NCBI GenBank assembly: GCA_037385685.1
Contig: JARRMW010000001.1
Location: 1-64,000 of the forward strand
Direction of reading: 5' to 3'
Length of the DNA stretch: 64,000 nucleotides
From: Sva-25 sp037385685
GTDB taxonomy: Bacteria; Pseudomonadota; Gammaproteobacteria; Chromatiales; Chromatiaceae
Numbering within the stretch: the stretch's first letter is position 1; each line of letters begins with the position of its first letter. Made by a program: the position numbers and the translations under genes. Below, one piece after another: positions 59,812-64,000 of the stretch. The notes under the pieces are model-generated. The model was given only the letters and a program-made list of their open reading frames with translations, was not told the origin of the DNA and did no database searches.

Positions 59812-62127
59812 TCAGAAAAGGTCATCCTCGGCCGCCGGAGACTCATCGATGCTGCTGATCGCTGACGAGACCTCCGGGACGTAATTGGGCTCGGTCGTGG
59901 TATCGATGAACTCGACATAGCTGCTGCCACCAGCAAAGATTTCTGTACTCTCGATACCGGATGGCATGTAAGGCTCGGTTTCCGGGAGTCCCTTTGTGGC
60001 CTCCTGCATGTAGCTGATCCATGCCGGCAAGGCAGCCCTGGCACCTTCCTCGCGTTTGCCGAGGGTCGTGGAATCATCCATGCCGACGTAGACGATCGCG
60101 ACAACCGATTCGTTGTATCCGTTGAACCAGGCGTCCTTGTAGTCATTGGTCGTTCCAGTCTTGCCGGCGATGTCGCTGCGATTGAGCACACGTGCACGCC
60201 TGCCGGTTCCGTAATTGATGACATCCTTCATCATCGAGTAAATGAGGAAACGGTTTTCCGGAGTGATCGCTACAGTGACATCGGGCGTCGCTGTGTAGAC
60301 AAGACCAACGCCTTCCTGTTCGATACGGTCGATGAAGTAGGGCCTGACCCGCCGCCCCTCATTGGCGAAAGCCGTATAGGCCTCTGCCATCTGCATGGGG
60401 GTCACCTCTCCCGTGCCCAGTGCGAGCGCCAGCCCCTTCGGAAAGCGGCTCACATCGAAACCGAAACCACCCAGGTGTTGCAGGGCGAAATCGATGCCGA
60501 TACTACGCAGCAGACGAATCGAGACAAGGTTTTTCGACAAGGCCAGCCCGCGCCGCAGGGGTGTAGGGCCGGAAAACTTGTGATTTGCATTCGACGGCCG
60601 CCAGTAGCCACCGGGCAGCGTGTCATCCTTTATGACGACCGGGGCGTCATTGATCACGTCAGAGGGCTGGTAACCTGCTGCCAGGGCGGCTGAATAGATG
60701 AACGCCTTGAAACCGGAACCCGGCTGTCTGTATGCCTGGGTCGCACGGTTGAACTTGCTGTAGTAATAGTCATAGCCCCCCGTCAGGGCAACGACCTCAC
60801 CTGTACCGGGTTTCACGGAAACCAGTGCACCCTGGGCTTTCGGCACCTGTGCAAGACGCAGGTAGTCACCATTGTCCGACGATTCGACAAGAACGCGAAT
60901 GAGGTCCCCGTGGTTGAGGATATCGCTCGCCTTTCGCGGGCGCTGCCCCTGCCAGTCGGCAGAGCGATAACGGCGAGCCCAGCTGAGGCCTTCCCACCCG
61001 ATGATGGAACGGCTGTTGTCCGCCAGGGCGATCTCGACCGATTTCTCATCCGGGAAACCCGTCACGACCGCAGGGCGAAGCTCGCCGATATTACCCAGCT
61101 TCTGTAACAATTCCGAGCGCCTTTGCGCATCCTGCCATATCGAAACCTCGAGTTGCTGTTCCGGCCCGCGATAGCCATGGCGCTCGTCATAATCATCCAG
61201 GGCCTGGCGCAGTGCCGTATTCGCCGCACGCTGGAGACGCGGGATAATGGTGGTAGTAACATGATAGCCACCGGTGTAGGCATCTTCACCGTAGCGTCTC
61301 AGCATTTCAGCACGGACCATTTCGCCGACGTAGGCAGCCTCGAGGCCGATCTCGGGCTGCACATAGCGGGCTGTAACCGGTTCCGACTGCGCTGCAAGCT
61401 TCTCCTGTTCAGTAATGAAACCATTGACCTCCATACGATCGAGCACGTAGTTGCGGCGCTCTATAGCACGTTGGGGATTGACCAGTGGATTGTAGGCCGA
61501 TGGTGCTTTCGGCAATCCGGCGATCATGGCGGTCTCCGCCAGGGTGAGCTCATCGAGCTCCTTGTTGTAATAGGTGTGTGCTGCTGCCCGGATACCATAG
61601 GCACGATTGCCGAGGTAGATCTGGTTGAGGTAAAGAGTCAGGATCTCTTTCTTTGAGAACTCATGCTCCATGCGCATGGCGAGCATGATCTCGCGTGCTT
61701 TCCGGATGTAGGTCTTCTCTGGAGACAGAAAGAAATTGCGTGCGAGCTGCATGGTGATGGTGCTGCCACCCTGCCTGCGCTGCCCCGTTTTGACAAGGCT
61801 GACCGCTGCCCGTGCGAGCCCACGGTAATCGACACCGGGATGCTTGAAAAAATTGGCATCCTCGGCTGCGAGAATTGCCTGCTCGATCGGCTTCGGCACC
61901 TCCTCGTACTCGACCGGCTCGCGCCGCTTGGTGCCGTACTCGGCGATCAGATCACCGGCGCTGCTGTAGACACGCAGCGGTACCTGCAGGCGGATGTCCA
62001 GGAGAACGTCTGTTTCAGGCAGATCGGACTCAAGGTATGACCAGGCAGCAATGACAGTGACACCTGTGAGCAGCATGGCTGTGAGCATCAATGCTGCGAG
62101 ATAGTTGAGTACCCGGAACAGTAGCAT
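59812..62127 (-). CDS. mrcA: Bifunctional penicillin-binding protein 1A
   Basis: PBP1A polymerises and cross-links peptidoglycan and needs LpoA, encoded at 27048-28781. The protein has one N-terminal membrane helix (LAALMLTAMLLTGVTVIAAW), the GT51 domain with the catalytic glutamate in AAEDANFFKHPGVD and GGSTITMQLARNFFLSPEK, an OB-like insert, and the transpeptidase domain with SGFK (nucleophile serine), SKN in LALSKNLVSI, and KTGTT in IAGKTGTTNDYKDAWF. ATG 62127 gives 771 residues; the frame extends to an ATG at 62202 that would add a 25-residue cysteine-rich segment (MCDNCRPC) and cannot be excluded. Confidence 0.96.
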   Translation of the reverse strand: MLLFRVLNYLAALMLTAMLLTGVTVIAAWSYLESDLPETDVLLDIRLQVPLRVYSSAGDLIAEYGTKRREPVEYEEVPKPIEQAILAAEDANFFKHPGVDYRGLARAAVSLVKTGQRRQGGSTITMQLARNFFLSPEKTYIRKAREIMLAMRMEHEFSKKEILTLYLNQIYLGNRAYGIRAAAHTYYNKELDELTLAETAMIAGLPKAPSAYNPLVNPQRAIERRNYVLDRMEVNGFITEQEKLAAQSEPVTARYVQPEIGLEAAYVGEMVRAEMLRRYGEDAYTGGYHVTTTIIPRLQRAANTALRQALDDYDERHGYRGPEQQLEVSIWQDAQRRSELLQKLGNIGELRPAVVTGFPDEKSVEIALADNSRSIIGWEGLSWARRYRSADWQGQRPRKASDILNHGDLIRVLVESSDNGDYLRLAQVPKAQGALVSVKPGTGEVVALTGGYDYYYSKFNRATQAYRQPGSGFKAFIYSAALAAGYQPSDVINDAPVVIKDDTLPGGYWRPSNANHKFSGPTPLRRGLALSKNLVSIRLLRSIGIDFALQHLGGFGFDVSRFPKGLALALGTGEVTPMQMAEAYTAFANEGRRVRPYFIDRIEQEGVGLVYTATPDVTVAITPENRFLIYSMMKDVINYGTGRRARVLNRSDIAGKTGTTNDYKDAWFNGYNESVVAIVYVGMDDSTTLGKREEGARAALPAWISYMQEATKGLPETEPYMPSGIESTEIFAGGSSYVEFIDTTTEPNYVPEVSSAISSIDESPAAEDDLF

Positions 62128-62332
62128 CTTGAAAACGAGTCGCGTTGCGCCCGGGCGGCAATCCAGGCTTTTCAGGTAACAGGGGCGGCAATTGTCGCAC
62201 ATGCGTCGTCAGTTAGAAACATCCCCGGCTCCGGGGAAACCGATAGCCGGCGACCTGTGGCAGGAGCCCGTAGCTCGATTTCTTCCGAGTATCCGGGGAA
62301 CTCCGCCAAAGCGGGAATCGCCGGATTGCCAC

Positions 62333-62361
62333 TTGCCATGCGCCGATCAATCCGTTAATAT
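62333..62361 (+). promoter_or_regulatory. rplM-rpsI promoter
   Basis: TTGCCA (62333-62338) and TAATAT (62356-62361) are exactly 17 bp apart, about 70 bp before rplM, inside the 306-bp divergent region with mrcA. The rest of that region, apart from a CCCCGGCTCCGGGG palindrome near 62224-62237, shows nothing. Confidence 0.75.
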
Positions 62362-62433
62362 TCGCGCCCTTTCTCGCTATATGCGAAGAACTGGTTAATT
62401 GATCATTATTAAACACTTTCAGGGTCTGGACGG

Positions 62434-62862
62434 ATGACAACCGTAAGCACAAAACCTGCAGACGTGCGTCGCGACTGGTATGTTGTTGATGCAGATGGCA
62501 AAACACTTGGCCGCCTCGCGACCGAGATCGCCCGTCGCCTGCGCGGCAAGCACAAGCCGGAATACACGCCTCACGTCGACACGGGAGATTACATTGTCGT
62601 CATCAACGCGGAAAAAATTCGCGTTACGGGCAACAAGTTGCAGCAGAAGATGTACCATCACCACACCGGCTACATCGGCAATCTCAAATCCATCTCCCTG
62701 GAAAAGCAGCTTCAGAAGGCTCCGGAGCGCGTCATCGAGACCGCCGTACGCGGCATGATGCCGAAAAACAAGCTCGGTCGGGCAATGTTCAAGAAACTGC
62801 GTGTCTACGCAGGCAGCGAGCATCAGCACACCGCCCAGCAGCCGATCGCCCTCGACATCTGA
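62434..62862 (+). CDS. rplM: 50S ribosomal protein L13
   Basis: L13 is an early 23S rRNA binder. The 142-residue protein shows DWYVVDADGKTLGRLATEIA, THVDTGDYIVVINAEKI-type core (here PHVDTGDYIVVINAEKI), HHTGYIGNLKS and MMPKNKLGRAMFKKLRVY. It leads the two-gene rplM-rpsI operon. Confidence 0.99.
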   Translation: MTTVSTKPADVRRDWYVVDADGKTLGRLATEIARRLRGKHKPEYTPHVDTGDYIVVINAEKIRVTGNKLQQKMYHHHTGYIGNLKSISLEKQLQKAPERVIETAVRGMMPKNKLGRAMFKKLRVYAGSEHQHTAQQPIALDI

Positions 62863-62876
62863 TCAGGACTGAACAC

Positions 62877-63269
62877 ATGGCACAAGCACACAACTACGGA
62901 ACGGGCCGCCGCAAGACTTCGGCAGCACGTGTTTTCCTCAAGCCCGGCAATGGTGACATCACCATTAACGGCCGCACCATCGAAAACTTCTTCGGCCGCG
63001 AAACCTCGCGCATGATCGTTCGCCAGCCGCTCGAACTGACCGAGATGAGTGACAAGGTCGACGTCACCATCACCGTTCGCGGTGGTGGCCCGAACGGCCA
63101 GGCAGGCGCCATTCGCCATGGTATCGCCCGCGCACTGGTCGATCACAATGAAGAGCTGCGCTCACCGCTGCGCAAGGCCGGTTTCCTGACCCGTGACGCC
63201 CGCATGGTTGAACGCAAAAAGGTCGGCCTGCACAAGGCTCGCAAGCGTCCCCAGTTCTCCAAGCGTTAA
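62877..63269 (+). CDS. rpsI: 30S ribosomal protein S9
   Basis: S9 reaches the ribosomal P site with its C-terminal tail. The 130-residue protein has YGTGRRKTSAARVF at the N-terminus, GGGPNGQAGAIRHGIARAL, and the conserved ending KARKRPQFSKR whose last arginine contacts P-site tRNA. It starts 14 bp after rplM. Confidence 0.99.
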   Translation: MAQAHNYGTGRRKTSAARVFLKPGNGDITINGRTIENFFGRETSRMIVRQPLELTEMSDKVDVTITVRGGGPNGQAGAIRHGIARALVDHNEELRSPLRKAGFLTRDARMVERKKVGLHKARKRPQFSKR

Positions 63270-63297
63270 TCGCGCGCCCGGGACTGTCATCCCGGCA

Positions 63298-63326
63298 AAA
63301 AACCCCGGCTACATGCCGGGGTTTTT
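63298..63326. terminator. Terminator of rplM-rpsI
   Basis: AAAAACCCCGGC-TACAT-GCCGGGGTTTTT is a long, near-symmetric stem with A and T runs, so it can end both the rpsI transcript and the convergent GFA-family gene. Confidence 0.95.
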
Positions 63327-63351
63327 GTTTGTGTACGATGGCCAGGGCGTT

Positions 63352-63708
63352 CTACAGCAGGTGCTTTCCGTCAAAGACGGCAACCTCCATCTCCAGAGGA
63401 GCCAGTGCATCGATGCACCCGAGGTTCACTCGCAGTTTTCCGGGGAAACGTGCAGTTTCATGAAAGGGGTAGATGCCGCAGCGATTACAGAAGTAGTGCT
63501 TCGCTGTCCTGTCGCCGAACTGGTAAAGGACAAGGGCATCATCCTCAACCTCGATATTCAGCTCCTGCCAGTCGTAAACACCCGGGGACATCACCGCGCC
63601 CTTGCGTACGCAGATGGAACAGTTACAGCGCAGCCCTGAAGTGATCGGGTCGCTGTCGAATGCAAATCTCACTGAACCACAATGGCACCGGCCTGCGTAA
63701 TGTGTCAT
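63352..63708 (-). CDS. GFA (glutathione-dependent formaldehyde-activating) family protein
   Basis: The 118-residue protein has the CENP-V/GFA zinc fold: GRCHCGSVRFAF, CNCSICVRKG and FCNRCGIYPFHE give the seven cysteines that bind two zinc ions. The family name comes from one formaldehyde-linked member; most members, probably including this one, have no proven reaction. ATG 63708 (MTHYAGRCHCGS) is preferred to an extended frame that starts at 63783. Confidence 0.9.
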   Translation of the reverse strand: MTHYAGRCHCGSVRFAFDSDPITSGLRCNCSICVRKGAVMSPGVYDWQELNIEVEDDALVLYQFGDRTAKHYFCNRCGIYPFHETARFPGKLRVNLGCIDALAPLEMEVAVFDGKHLL

Positions 63709-63822
63709 GACTGTTTCTCTTCCTTCCGGAACAGCATCAAGCATAGCACCCGCAGACATGCTCGGTGACAAGCTGTTCGGCACGGGTTAGCATGAAGGCC
63801 CCGCAAACAGCAATAGAACAAG

Positions 63823-64000
63823 ATGCAGCATCAGTACCAGCTCGTCCTGCAGCACCCCTGGCAATTCATTCTCCAGGTCTTCAGGGGGTTTCGTGCAAGC
63901 CAGGGGCTCTTGCTGGCAGGCGCTGTCGCCTACTATGCGCTGCTATCGATCATTCCGCTGATCACGCTGATCTTGCTGATCCTGTCGCAATTCATCGATT
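63823..64000 (+). CDS. YihY/BrkB family membrane protein, cut by the window end
   Basis: The first 59 codons are visible: a short cytoplasmic helix (YQLVLQHPWQFILQVFRGF) and a first membrane segment with the AGAVAYYALLSIIPLITLIL signature of the YihY/virulence factor BrkB family. The rest lies outside. Function in the family is unclear; some members were misnamed RNase BN. Divergent from the GFA-family gene. Confidence 0.85.
   Translation, partial: MQHQYQLVLQHPWQFILQVFRGFRASQGLLLAGAVAYYALLSIIPLITLILLILSQFID

Overview
The window reads as a chromosomal segment of a free-living Gram-negative gammaproteobacterium with a GC content that looks to be in the mid-to-high fifties. The reasons are lpxC (lipid A), a meso-DAP type murE, the lpoA/yraN/dolP neighbourhood, glnE, a class A RNase P RNA, a serine tRNA with encoded CCA, and the canonical dcw gene order. 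The exact genus cannot be fixed from the sequence alone; a halotolerant or sulfur-oxidising relative (Chromatiales-like) is only a guess, prompted by the Mrp-type cluster. Almost everything is core genome; there is no prophage, insertion sequence transposase or CRISPR array.

Layout. 1-6106: secA (cut by the window edge), an unknown gene plus lipoprotein pair, a metallo-beta-lactamase-fold ODP protein, an M23 peptidase, dciA and lpxC. 6256-23832 (minus strand): one unbroken division and cell wall cluster in the order mraZ-rsmH-ftsL-ftsI-murE-murF-mraY-murD-ftsW-murG-murC-murB-ddl-ftsQ-ftsA-ftsZ, mostly joined by 4-base stop/start overlaps. It is driven by a good sigma-70 promoter followed by two MraZ boxes 10 bp apart and an unexplained 26-bp palindrome. 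24125-26990: rnpB, a DUF2202 protein, a heat-shock promoter with hsp20, and rsmI. 27048-31150: lpoA, yraN, dolP and an FAD-linked oxidase. 31174-31495: two copies of a small repeat with inverted ends. 31508-34418: murJ, a GumN/TraB-like protein and rpsT. 34500-39603: a small secreted protein, glnE, apbE, a GIY-YIG protein and a host-attachment family protein.

39744-42827 is the most unusual part: a three-gene unit of a phosphatidylserine-decarboxylase-like enzyme, a guanidino-group-modifying enzyme and a MATE exporter, which looks like a small make-and-export pathway I cannot match to a known one. It is followed by tRNA-Ser(CGA), a 171-bp segment ending in a copy of the tRNA 3' end, a 45-nt hairpin and a PlpD-type patatin. 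45783-53158 (minus) is a Mrp-type cation/proton antiporter operon with three separate large antiporter-like subunits and an MrpA C-terminal piece fused to MrpB. 53631-64000: a CFA-synthase-like methyltransferase, a zinc-ribbon protein, rpmE, malic enzyme, citrate synthase, PBP1A with a partner of unknown role, rplM-rpsI, a GFA-family protein and the start of a YihY/BrkB membrane protein.

Functional links across the window: lpoA would activate the PBP1A at 59812-62127; mraY, murG, murJ, ftsW and ftsI together make, flip and polymerise lipid II; rsmH and rsmI modify the same 16S rRNA nucleotide (C1402 in E. coli); malic enzyme and citrate synthase sit side by side in central carbon metabolism.
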